Source: Chara braunii (Eukaryota > Streptophyta > Charophyceae > Charales > Characeae). Taken from it: a DNA stretch of 23,316 nt. Position 1 is the first letter of the stretch, and each line of letters opens with the position of its first letter. The position numbers and the translations under genes were made by a program. The DNA lies in contig BFEA01000020.1 in NCBI GenBank assembly GCA_003427395.1, forward strand, positions 1,980,065-2,003,380, written 5' to 3'. The notes under the pieces were generated by a model. The model saw only the letters and a program-made list of their open reading frames with translations. It did not search any database and was not told where the DNA came from. This document shows positions 1-7,440 of the stretch, piece after piece.

Positions 1-7
1 CCAGGCC

Positions 8-225
8 GGTACCTCTGTCGGTACCAGCCAGTCCAGTCCAGTCCCGTCAGTCCGCTGGGGTATACCCCAGCCATTGTCTGTTTTCATTCTCATTCATCAC
101 TTGCACATTTTGGAGTACGTGCGTTGGAGTCTTGCGTGGGGAGCTGCGCTGTGCCAACTTGCTCCCCCTTCTTCCTCCATCTCCATCTCTGTCACTAGCG
201 GAGCACCACACCCGGTGGGTCCGCT
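8..225. repeat. Palindromes and short hairpins at the left edge
   Basis: Several inverted repeats are visible. GGTACC at 8-13 pairs with GGTACC at 20-25. An 18-bp perfect palindrome, GCTGGGGTATACCCCAGC, lies at 54-71. GGGGAGC at 138-144 pairs with GCTCCCC at 161-167. AGCGGA at 198-203 pairs with TCCGCT at 220-225. No coding frame is convincing. Between about 226 and 360 I see only a CT/AGC-rich stretch. These structures may belong with the stronger hairpin tract that follows. Confidence 0.6.
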
Positions 226-365
226 ACATGGCGACTATGGCTGTGTTCCACAACTATGGCCACCTCCAGCAATTCTCTTCCTCCCTTGCCTGCATACCTC
301 CTCTTCAACCAGCAGCAGTTCCCCCTCCTCTCACTAGCAGCTCCTCCCAGCAGCAGCAAGCCAGC

Positions 366-735
366 ATTCACTCAAGTGAATTGCTAGCAGCTCCAGCCAC
401 AAATGATTGCTGGCTGGCAGCTTGCTGACTGCTTTTACAGTTGTGGGAGGTAGTGGTAGCAGCCTGAGCTCTCAGCCAAAAATTCGAGCTCAGGCTGGGC
501 CCTTGATCTCTTGGTGAGATCAAGGGCACATACCAGCCCCACACAGCAGAAATGGCCAGGTCCACTCATAAAGAAAAGGACCTGTGTAAAACCAGCAAGG
601 GGGGGTTGTATCCAGCCACAACCCTTGTTGGTCTGCTACTGCTGAGGTTCAATCTCAGCAGTGCACCTTCTCCTAGACCTGGCCAAGTTCAGAGCCAGGC
701 TCTTAGCCGGTTTGCTGCACAAGGTGCAGCGAACC
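366..735. repeat. Hairpin-packed tract (eight successive unrelated stems)
   Basis: Eight consecutive inverted repeats cover much of these 370 bases. The arm pairs are 366-372/375-381 (7 bp), 389-399/411-422 (11 bp with one bulged C), 460-471/486-497 (12 bp), 499-510/516-527 (12 bp, loop TTGGT), 557-563/578-584 (7 bp), 591-601/622-632 (10 of 11 plus one G-T), 638-646/654-662 (9 bp) and 709-720/724-735 (11 of 12 plus one G-T). The stem sequences are unrelated to one another, so this is not one hairpin duplicated. No long open frame follows them. The function is unknown; the tract could be a structured non-coding RNA or a hairpin-rich repeat. Confidence 0.65.
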
Positions 736-899
736 ACTTGGGAACATGGCCCGGACAGCGGCCAGGTTCAAGCAAAAATTAAGAAAGGTGCCCTCTTTCT
801 CTCTCAACCCTGGCCATATTCGGTGCAAGCCCCCTTGCTAGTTTGCTGCACCAAGTGCAGCAAACCGTTTGGGAACCTGGCCCCGACAGTGGCCAGGTA
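680..899 (+). repeat. 131-bp direct duplication
   Basis: Positions 680-769 and 811-899 are diverged copies, offset by about 131 bases. Both run from TGGCCA through GTTTGCTGCAC and GTGCAGC or AGTGCAGC to GGCCAGGT. Each copy keeps the same two hairpins: 709-720/724-735 in copy 1 and 841-850/856-865 in copy 2, plus a TGGCC...GGCCA hairpin (CCTGGCC at 876-882 with GGCCAGG at 891-897 in copy 2). Copy 1 has a G-T pair where copy 2 has a standard pair. Confidence 0.7.
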
Positions 900-1013
900 C
901 GTTATTTCTTTTCTTTTTGCTGCTGCTCTAGCAGCCTCGTTTTGCCTCAGTCCCCCCCCCTCTTCTTTTCTCTTCTTTTTTTTCTTTTCTACCCCCTCGT
1001 TTCTCTGTACAGG
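897..1013 (+). other. Intron-like segment, plus strand
   Basis: The sequence GCCAG/GTACGT near 897 resembles a 5' splice site. It is followed by a long T- and C-rich tract and by TCTGTACAG/GGGC near 1013, which resembles a 3' splice site. No coding exon could be recognised on either side, so this could equally be a chance pyrimidine tract. Confidence 0.2.
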
Positions 1014-1103
1014 GGCAGCTTGTTGTCCGAAACGAACAGCCACCCCTCCCTAAGTCATTTCACAGAGTAGACCTAGAGTCAAGCTCAAAAGGGTCCTCTC
1101 ACC

Positions 1104-1135
1104 CCTGCTGCAGCAGGCGCCCGAACCTGGGCGCC
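1104..1135. repeat. Overlapping palindromes
   Basis: The 14-bp perfect palindrome CCTGCTGCAGCAGG (1104-1117) runs into a second hairpin, GGCGCCC (1116-1122) with GGGCGCC (1129-1135) around a 6-nt loop. They share the two Gs at 1116-1117, so only one can form fully at a time. Their role is unknown. Confidence 0.6.
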
Positions 1136-1317
1136 ATAGGTGCCAGGTTCCAAGGCTAAGAGTCCTGCTGCCCGTTTCCCTCAGCGAACGGGCGCAGGCA
1201 GGTATTGGTTCCTACACACACACACACAGTCTGAGTGGACAGTTCCCTGTTCTAGGGGCAAGTCCATTCGATTGTGCTTACCCCATACCAAAAGGGCAGC
1301 CCAACGAACGGGCACAA

Positions 1318-1862
1318 AGAGAGAATAAAGAATCTGAAAAAATTAAGAAAATTTAGAAAGAATCTAAAGGAAGAAAATCTAATGAATATCTAAAAGAAAA
1401 ACAAAAAAATCAGAAAATGTTCAACTCACCACTTTGCAGAAAACGGTCACCCGTTTCCACGGGTGATTACCAGGTGCATTGGGGCTAAAATGCCCCAGGC
1501 AGTTCGAAGGGACCAAGTGGCGCCTCAGTTTTAGGTCCCCACCTCATATCTCGTGGCTTTTTCAGCCACGAGCAGCCAACCCTTAGGAGCATGGTCCCCC
1601 AATCAAAGAGGACCGAATCGAATGCCTGAACCTGGACAGGCTTATGGGGACGTGCAGGAAATCAAGATTGAACTTCTTTTCTGCCCTTCTGCATAAAACA
1701 CATCCAGATTCAGGCGCTCGACCCTATCCCTTTGCTAGTGGAACCCCGACCCTAAGCAGTGAAGAGGAACGAAGGGGGATCTCAGAAAGAAAAAGAGAAA
1801 AAAAAATCTAAAAAAAATCTAAAAAAAATCTATCAAAAGGGAAAGAAAAAAACAACTCACCT
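1318..1862 (-). other. Two A-rich, AATCTA-repeat tracts resembling minus-strand introns
   Basis: Two purine-rich tracts (about 1318-1432 and 1778-1862) are built from repeated AATCTA or GAATCTAAA units. Each ends at its right edge with AACTCACC. Read on the minus strand, each starts with the splice-donor sequence GTGAGTTG, runs into T-rich DNA, and contains several TTTTTTAG or TTTTAG acceptor-like sites. Between the tracts lie small hairpins, including TCACCCG with CGGGTGA (near 1447-1466), TGGGGC with GCCCCA (near 1479-1496), and CTCGTGGCT (1550-1558) with AGCCACGAG (1564-1572). No protein could be read across the presumed exons. Simple sequence remains the main alternative. Confidence 0.3.
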
Positions 1863-1969
1863 CAAACGTCTCCCGTTTGTGACAACACCTGCAACAAGCT
1901 CTGGGGACTATAACCCCTAGTCACTTCCCACAGCGACACTTGGCCTTTTGTTTTAGTTAGGCCTTGTTT

Positions 1970-2034
1970 TTTTTTATATATATATATCGTCAAATAGAAC
2001 TGGCCGGTAAACCGTATATATATATTTTTTTTTT
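1970..2034 (+). repeat. Fragment of the (TA)n-associated repeat
   Basis: TCGTCAAATAGAACTGGCCGGTAAACCG sits between two short TATATA runs at about 1987-2014. It is the left end of the repeat found in many copies 16 kb downstream (17779-18566). The copy stops at the same internal TA as the one at 18363 (AAACCGTA), then passes into (TA)n and a T-run. The single-base difference GGCCGG against GCCCGG shows it is an independent copy. Confidence 0.75.
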
Positions 2035-2036
2035 GT

Positions 2037-2053
2037 CGTTGGCTATGCCAACG
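2037..2053. repeat. Hairpin CGTTGGC-TAT-GCCAACG
   Basis: A perfect 7-bp inverted repeat with a 3-nt loop directly follows the T-run of the preceding TA repeat. It could be an end structure of an unrecognised element. Confidence 0.5.
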
Positions 2054-2204
2054 GCCACGTCAGTGGTCACATCGTATGGCCCCCCCTAACACGATCTGTC
2101 GAATTACAGACCCAAGTTCGACCCCATCCGGGACCAAAAAAGGGAAAATTTTGGCCTTTTCTCGATTTATGTGTGTCATCCTTGCGCAGGGGCCACTTTG
2201 ATCT

Positions 2205-2265
2205 GGGCGCGGCAGATCTCAGCCGCGCGATCTTGAGGATCGCGCGGCTGAGATTGGCCGCGCCC
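2205..2265. repeat. Long inverted repeat, 28-bp arms
   Basis: The left arm (2205-2232) and right arm (2238-2265) match at 26 of 28 positions around the loop TTGAG. The inner 17 bp are perfect, and the core is rich in GCGCGGC. The inner core AGCCGCGCGA recurs in a second hairpin at 2671-2694. A further pair, GGAGCTAGCCC (2289-2299) and GGGCTAGCTCC (2368-2378), lies just downstream. A minus-strand open frame covers 2067-2519 but resembles no protein I know, and the hairpin explains its composition. Confidence 0.75.
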
Positions 2266-2288
2266 AACTGCCTTGGGCTGCTCCAAAA

Positions 2289-2378
2289 GGAGCTAGCCCG
2301 GTAAGATGCTTGCAGCCAAGCTTGATCCCGGTACCAGATAGGTAAGAGTCCTCTGCGATAACCTACTGGGCTAGCTCC
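2289..2378. repeat. Inverted repeat, 11-bp arms
   Basis: GGAGCTAGCCC at 2289-2299 and GGGCTAGCTCC at 2368-2378 are perfect reverse complements separated by 68 bases. They lie between the two GCGCGGCT hairpins and may belong to the same structured element. Confidence 0.5.
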
Positions 2379-2670
2379 TATCATGATAATGACAGGAGCA
2401 GCTCGCCTATGTGAAGAGCTCGCCCAGTCAGGTTTCCCCCATACCGTGACCTTGCAGGCTTTGCCTGTCCGCTTCTTCCCTATGGATGGCTGCCCATCCA
2501 CCACTCCGGGCCCGCCCATCGGGTAGGCCTCGGTATAGGCCTGCTGGCCTCACCCTGGCTCGAGGTTAACCCGTCGGCCCAGAAAAAAGGAAAAAAAAAC
2601 TTGCTATTCCTCTCGCACCGTAGCCCTATACCCTGTGTATCCCTCCTTTTTAGCCTACTTAGGCCCTGAA

Positions 2671-2694
2671 TCGCGCGGCTTAGCAGCCGCGCGA
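2671..2694. repeat. Hairpin sharing the core of the 28-bp inverted repeat
   Basis: TCGCGCGGCT (2671-2680), loop TAGC, AGCCGCGCGA (2685-2694) is a perfect 10-bp stem. The same 10-mers form the heart of the hairpin at 2205-2265, so the two are related. The roughly 490 bp between them could be the body of a small element bounded by matching hairpins. Confidence 0.6.
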
Positions 2695-2819
2695 CATCTT
2701 TTAGGTAGAATAAGTCTAGTCTCAAACTTTCTACGACCGCGCACCCCTGCAGCCATGTCGAGACCCGCGGACGGCAGGCCATACCGCCGACTCCCGCTGT
2801 CTCGAACGGACGCCGTTGT

Positions 2820-2872
2820 CGTCACATGTCAACGACGTCACATGTCAACGACGTCATACATCAACGACGTCA
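2820..2872 (+). repeat. 16-bp tandem repeat with ACGTCA motifs
   Basis: Three 16-bp units (2820-2835, 2836-2851, 2852-2867) are followed by a partial fourth. The first two, CGTCACATGTCAACGA, are identical; the third has small changes. Each junction makes GACGTCA, the core recognised by plant bZIP (TGA/CRE-type) factors. This may be a minisatellite or a cis-regulatory cluster. No gene is visible downstream. Confidence 0.65.
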
Positions 2873-2879
2873 GGCTTTA

Positions 2880-3560
2880 GGTTTCTCAGTTATAGGGTTG
2901 GTCTGAACAACTTTTGGCAACGTCAATCTCATCCAGTTCCTCAATCCCATAAAAAAATCGGACAGCGACTGACCTTGACAAACTCGGGCAGAAACCCTCC
3001 CAGGGGTTTCTGTCCCGACAACGGTATACCGTTACAAGTGCAGTGTATGGATGTTGCTCTTTTACTGTGCGCTACTTTTGCTGTTTAAGTACGACATTCT
3101 GACTGCAATAAGGACGCAACCTCCCCAAGTTACGTGACTGCTCAACAGTCAAGGAAGCGGGGGGGCACCGCAACTAAGGAGGAATGATCAGACTTAGTAA
3201 GGGGACATTGTTGCGAGCGCAAGGGTCGTCTAGGAGTCTACAACTGGCAGTTTGACTGCAATTTACCAAGTTGCTGTTGCGCCGTGGCCGCCGTTGCAGG
3301 TCCCTGAGGCGATTGAAGATTGCAAGGCCCTCTCATGCGAGTTGAGTCAGTCCCCCTCTCGTATCTCGAGAGTCTGAAACCCCTCCTTCTGCCCTTCTTA
3401 ATCTAAGTCTAGTCTGTGATTGCGAGAGGAAGGCGGCAGGTGGGATTGCAACCCGTAGGACCGCATCAAGACTCTGTGGAAAGGCGGGAGGAAGCTGGTT
3501 TTGCTTGCGTTTGACTGGGTCAACCAGAGGCTGCGCATTGTACTAAGTTAGACGGCCTAA
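2880..3560. other. Unassigned region
   Basis: No convincing coding frame, RNA gene or known repeat was recognised. A weak resemblance to a tRNA-Asp-type primer-binding site near 3287 was considered and not accepted. Confidence 0.5.
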
Positions 3561-3588
3561 TGCTATGTTTATTTTGATTGCTTGGAGG

Positions 3589-4363
3589 ACCAGACAATTT
3601 TCCATAAGTTTGGATGGTCTGGTTGCTCTGACTTGCGCGGGTTGTTTGCGATTGCCTTTTCAGGGACCAAACAATTGTTCCACAAGTTTTGATGGCTTGG
3701 TTACCTTGTTTATGTTGAAGGTTTCTGATGTTTCTTTGTTTCTAAAGGAGGAGTTTGAGCAATTGTTCCATAAGTTTGGATGACTCAAACGTCTTCTTGT
3801 TTTTTTTTTAGGAAGGATCAGGCGAAGAGTTGGACAATGTTTCATAAGTCTAGATGGTCTGGTCTGGAGCCACGCACATGCTGGAAGCAGAAGGGTAAAA
3901 TTGTTTATACCTTTATAGTAAGTTTATACTATTTTACTTATTTTCCATAAGTTTGGATGGTCTGGTCTGGAGCCACGCACATGCTGGAACCAGAAGGGTA
4001 AAATTGTTTATACCTCTATACTATTCTACTTATTAACAGGCTAGTTAGACAATTGTTCCGTAAGATTGGATGGTCTGACTATAACTTATCACAAATTGAA
4101 GAGAGGATCAGTTAAGAGTAAACTGGTGGTAAGAAGGGGCAGGTTGAACCTTGTTTCTAAGTTGAACGGTTCAGTCATATGCTGTCTTAAAAGACTAAGG
4201 TGCAAAAAGATATATATAACCTGGGTATTTTAAATAGTTCAGGGCGACGAGGTTAGACAGCCTAGTCACATGCCCAAGAAAGAGAAAAATTATGGTGCCC
4301 TGTATTTGTGTATATTCAATTGCTGAGCTAGACAATTGTTCCGTAAGTTTGGATGGTCTAGCT
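3589..4363 (+). repeat. Family of hairpins with a common core and covarying stems
   Basis: A core of about 22 nt, starting AATTGTTCC and ending TAAGTTTGGATG, occurs repeatedly between short arms that pair with each other. The arms are ACCAGAC/GTCTGGT (3589-3595/3617-3623), ACCAAAC/GCTTGGT (3666-3672/3695-3701, one mismatch), GTTTGAG/CTCAAAC (3753-3759/3784-3790), GTTGGAC/GTCTGGT (3829-3835/3857-3863, wobble pairs), TAGTTAGAC/GTCTGACTA (4042-4050/4073-4081, one wobble) and AGCTAGAC/GTCTAGCT (4326-4333/4356-4363). A degenerate copy, GGTTGAAC/GTTCAGTC, lies at 4142-4176. A copy at about 3940-3967 keeps the core but not the left arm. Inside the core, TTCCR can pair with TGGA, and R is A or G opposite T, so pairing holds. 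Arm sequences differ between copies while staying complementary. Confidence 0.75.
3843..4020 (+). repeat. Recent 103-bp-offset tandem duplication
   Basis: Positions 3843-3917 and 3946-4020 are near-identical (about 4 differences in 75 bases). Both begin in the hairpin core and run through GGAGCCACGCACATGCTGG to TTTATACCT. The second copy lost the left hairpin arm, which explains the one family member without a stem. Confidence 0.8.
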
Positions 4364-4650
4364 TTACGCCCTATGTAAGCTAGGTATAAGGGATAAATCA
4401 TTGAAAGATTATGAACTATTGTTTGACAAGGTTTGACCTTGGGGCTGGTGAGAGTACTTACCATTGTGGTTTGACCTTGCATGTAGCTGAGTGAGATTTC
4501 TGCTTAGTCTGAGTTTCAGTTTGACAGGTAGTTGCTTTAGTTGTTCGCCACGTGCTAGAGCTATAAGAGTTAGTTCAATTTCTGCATTTTTTTAGCTAAC
4601 ATTTTTTTACTTAGGTCAATTCTCACATTTTCTAGGATCATTTGTTATAC

Positions 4651-5240
4651 TTGGCTTTGTATAAATCTTGGAAAGGTACTTCTCCTACAGGACGCGCTAC
4701 CGAAATTTCTACAAAACCAAGGAGTTAGTCAAATCCGACTTTCAAAGTTCAACTTTTTGTCTAAGTTTTATATCTGGCTTGGAAAAAATTTGGAAAACCT
4801 TCTTTTCGATGGGAAGTGTTGCCCAAATTTTTGCTAATTCAGGGAGTTAGACAAAATTAGACTTTGGAAAGTCAATAGTATTTCAGGTTCTGAACTTAGC
4901 TTTGTATAAATTTTGAAAAACTACTTTCTCTATGGGAAGCGCTGTCGAAATTTCTACAAATCTAAGGAGTTCGTTAAGTTTTGTCTTGATAGAACTCAAG
5001 TTTTGTGTTCGAGTTCTTATCCGAGTCAGTATGAATCTGAAAAGTCTACCTCTCTAAGGGAGATCCTGCCCAAATTTTTACTAATTCACGGAGTTAGACA
5101 AAAAATGACTTCCCAGAGTTAGAGATTATTTCAGTTTTCGTATTCAAACTAGTATAAATTCCGAAAAGACACTTTTCCTACGGGAATCGCTGCCGGAATT
5201 GTCTTAGTTTAAAGGAGTTAGATTGTATTTTGACAGGTGG
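4651..5240 (+). repeat. Five diverged copies of a ~122-bp tandem repeat
   Basis: Units begin near 4651, 4774, 4895, 5025 and 5147. Each has a GAAAA-rich start, a TCTCTAYGGGAAG-like block, an AAATTTYTAC block and GGAGTTAG about 80-90 bases in. Copies 1 and 3 share GAAATTTCTACAAA, while copies 2 and 4 share CAAATTTTTRCTAATTCA. This implies an older two-unit repeat that was later duplicated. There is no conserved open frame across units. It looks like a decayed satellite or the internal repeat of a non-coding element. Confidence 0.7.
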
Positions 5241-6208
5241 TGATTCTGACAATCCACTCTGTAAAGATCTGTAAAGAGGAGATTCTGCCATAGGTCTACC
5301 TTTTCTTGGGCACTGGCTTAGAAGTAGACTTAAACTTAGTTACCAGAAGAATCTGGAGTGAGAATGTGCTATGAAGATTTATTCCCCACGCACTGATAGT
5401 TTAGCCTTGAGCATTGACCTGTTTACAAGTCCTCTTGATCGTTTCAAATCAGGATTTGGACTAGATTCAGCTCGATCCCACGAGGATCATCTTTTGTTAT
5501 CATTGATAACAAGTCGGTTGTCGATTCGTCGGTTTACGATTCAACTCCAATTCACTCTCGCCACTCAACCTAAAGGCTTTATTGTTGTGGTTTGATTTGT
5601 TTTGTTGGATTTTCACCCGAACTTTTGGTCATTTAACAAAGATACTGAGTGCTTTATTTATGGAAGGTTGGACAAAGGTTGGGCTTGTATGGCTAAAGCA
5701 AGGGGTGTGACTACAGAGAATGGTTGAAGTTGACCCCGTGTAGTGCATAGACTTTTTTATGAATGTTTGATGTGATTGCAGGTATGTTTTATGGTTTGGA
5801 CTCTGGATTTGACTGCCTGCGATCACACACATATATATGGCTGAAAGGAGTCTCATTGTAATTGTGAGAAGTGATCGTCCCATATTATATACCCCGTTTA
5901 TATATGTACTTACATATGCCTTGAGCGTTAGTGCGGCCTTTTGCGACCATGCGTAAGGGTTAATCAGAGTATGCCTTGAGAGAAAAGGGAGATCCCCTTT
6001 TATCTTTTGTTTTTTAGATTATTATAGTTGGATGTTGGAGTCTGTGGCAACCATCAAAGTCAAACCCCTTGATTTTTCTCCAAGCCCTGGATGATGGAAC
6101 TTACCTCCAAGGCCTCGAGAGACGACTGCCACCACAGGTATGAACCTGTGTACCACCAACTCTCCACAGGGTGCAAAAGAGGGCATGGTTCTCAACCGCC
6201 TTGGCGGT
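5241..6208. other. Unassigned region upstream of the retroelement
   Basis: No coding frame or RNA gene is supported. Small features are the palindrome GTTATCATTGATAAC (5496-5510), the motif TATGCCTTGAG repeated near 5915 and 5966, a hairpin AAAAGGG/CCCTTTT near 5988-6005, and CAACCGCC-TT-GGCGGTTG (6193-6210) at the possible left end of the LTR. An alternative LTR start, TGTTGGAG, lies at 6033. Confidence 0.45.
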
Positions 6209-6939
6209 TGTCTAGCGTCGAGAAATTAACCCCGCAAGGCGCGTGTCAGCCGACACTTAAGTGTCAAACGTGACCTTCGAGACTATCGAGGATCACGTGA
6301 TTATGGGTACTACATAGTACTCCATCGTTGCGACTGCTTATGTACGCTTGCATTACTAGTCGATATGAGAGGTTTCTGCGTCCGCGCGGTTTATACCAAG
6401 CCTCGCACCCGTCGCCTATTCGATTTTCACATCGAAAGGTTATGGGTTGGATATTGAAGAGACTATGAGTGTTGTGTTGTTTGTATGTGTATTTAATTTT
6501 ATGTTTTCAGCGTGGTGTAACACGTGGTGAGTGGGTTGTGTCCTAGTCGACCGACGATGAGTCGCGCTTGGGACTTCAGCCCCCCAATGTGTTGGTTCGT
6601 GTGCGGGTCCGATAAAGGCGTGGGACCGCTCGTACCCTCTATGCTACAGCTTACGAGAAACGCCCTCGGCTGGCCCACCTCCGCGATTGCAACTGACTTC
6701 CTTTCGTACTGTGGATTGGTAGCTCGGCGGGGATACGCCCACCTAAGGGAGGTGACAGCTCCCACAGGTGGAGGTAAGTTGTACCTTGCGTAGGCCCTAT
6801 CCTATCGTAGGGCCTCGTGAGAGGTATGATTGGCGCACTCATCCGGAGCGGCTGCGGAAGCTCCATTTGTATCGCAAAATAACCAAATCCTGTGTGACGC
6901 GGCCGGAAGTGTCCCCTTGCCGGACCGATGCGCTCGACA
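6209..6939 (+). mobile_element. Probable 5' LTR (left end uncertain)
   Basis: The right end is fixed by CGACA at 6935-6939, two bases before the PBS, as expected for an LTR ending in CA. The left end is a guess: TGTCTAGC at 6209 matches the inverse of the right end at 7 of 8 bases. Inside are a 14-bp palindrome GACACTTAAGTGTC (6252-6265), ATCACGTGAT with a G-box (6292-6301) and a hairpin AGGCCCTA/TAGGGCCT (6792-6799/6808-6815). No second copy exists in this window, so LTR identity cannot be tested by repetition here. Confidence 0.5.
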
Positions 6940-6941
6940 GG

Positions 6942-6959
6942 TGGCGCCGTTGTCGAGGA
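6942..6959 (+). promoter_or_regulatory. Primer-binding site, tRNA-Asp type
   Basis: TGGCGCCGTTGTCGAGGA matches the primer site common in plant gypsy elements such as the Athila group, TGGCGCCGTTGCCGGGGA, except for C-to-T and G-to-A changes. It should pair with the 3' end of tRNA-Asp to prime minus-strand DNA synthesis. It starts two bases after the CA that ends the LTR. Confidence 0.8.
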
Positions 6960-7440
6960 TGACAGTTGCCTACCGTCGTCCCTAGTGGAACGACATTCGG
7001 GTTTGGGGACGTGAAAAATAGGCAAAATCAGAAGTCTTTCCTTAGACTTAAGGCTGATTACCTGATAGTTTGACTATTGACTGGTGGTGTCTTAAGACTG
7101 AGAAGCCTTTTTAGAGATCGGATCCAAATTAAGGGTGGGATGACGATCTAGGTAAGCTAATATTGGTAATGATTCATTTTATTGACCTGGTTGGCTGCCT
7201 GATTAACTACTACAGAGGTAGTAATGGCTAAAAGGCTATATTCACCTAGGATGTAAACGAAGTCTTGTAGTAAAGACGAGCACTGCTAAAGTGGGTCTAG
7301 ATAAAAAAGATCCAATATCAGTAAGGTCGTGAGCATAGTATGAATGAGTAGGAAGTGAGGTTAGCATGATGATCGATCAACATGTTGAATGAAGTGTTAC
7401 TTCTTCTTAACAGGAAGGTTGAATCAAGAGATTGCCTAAG
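6960..7440 (+). other. Untranslated leader of the gypsy element
   Basis: No open frame is present between the PBS and the gag ATG at 7441. The sequence TTCTTCTTAACAG/GAAGG ending near 7413 resembles a splice acceptor, and GAG/GTAAGT at 6771-6779 in the LTR resembles a donor. Splicing between them would skip the PBS, but this is untested. Confidence 0.5.

Noticed and set aside
1128-1136. Minus-strand TGGCGCCCA as a tRNA-Lys-type PBS, and plus-strand TGGCGCC at 1517
   Set aside because: The match stops after 7-9 bases and no LTR structure or internal genes adjoin.
2067-2519. 150-codon minus-strand frame
   Set aside because: It spans the long GC hairpin and has no recognisable domain; composition explains it.
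3280-3300. Second tRNA-Asp-like PBS (TGGCCGCCGTTGCAGG)
   Set aside because: It needs an extra base and further mismatches against the known site, and no CA-ended LTR precedes it.
3589-4363. CRISPR array or hammerhead ribozyme for the repeated hairpins
   Set aside because: Spacing is irregular, the host is eukaryotic, and no CTGATGA/GAAA hammerhead core is present.
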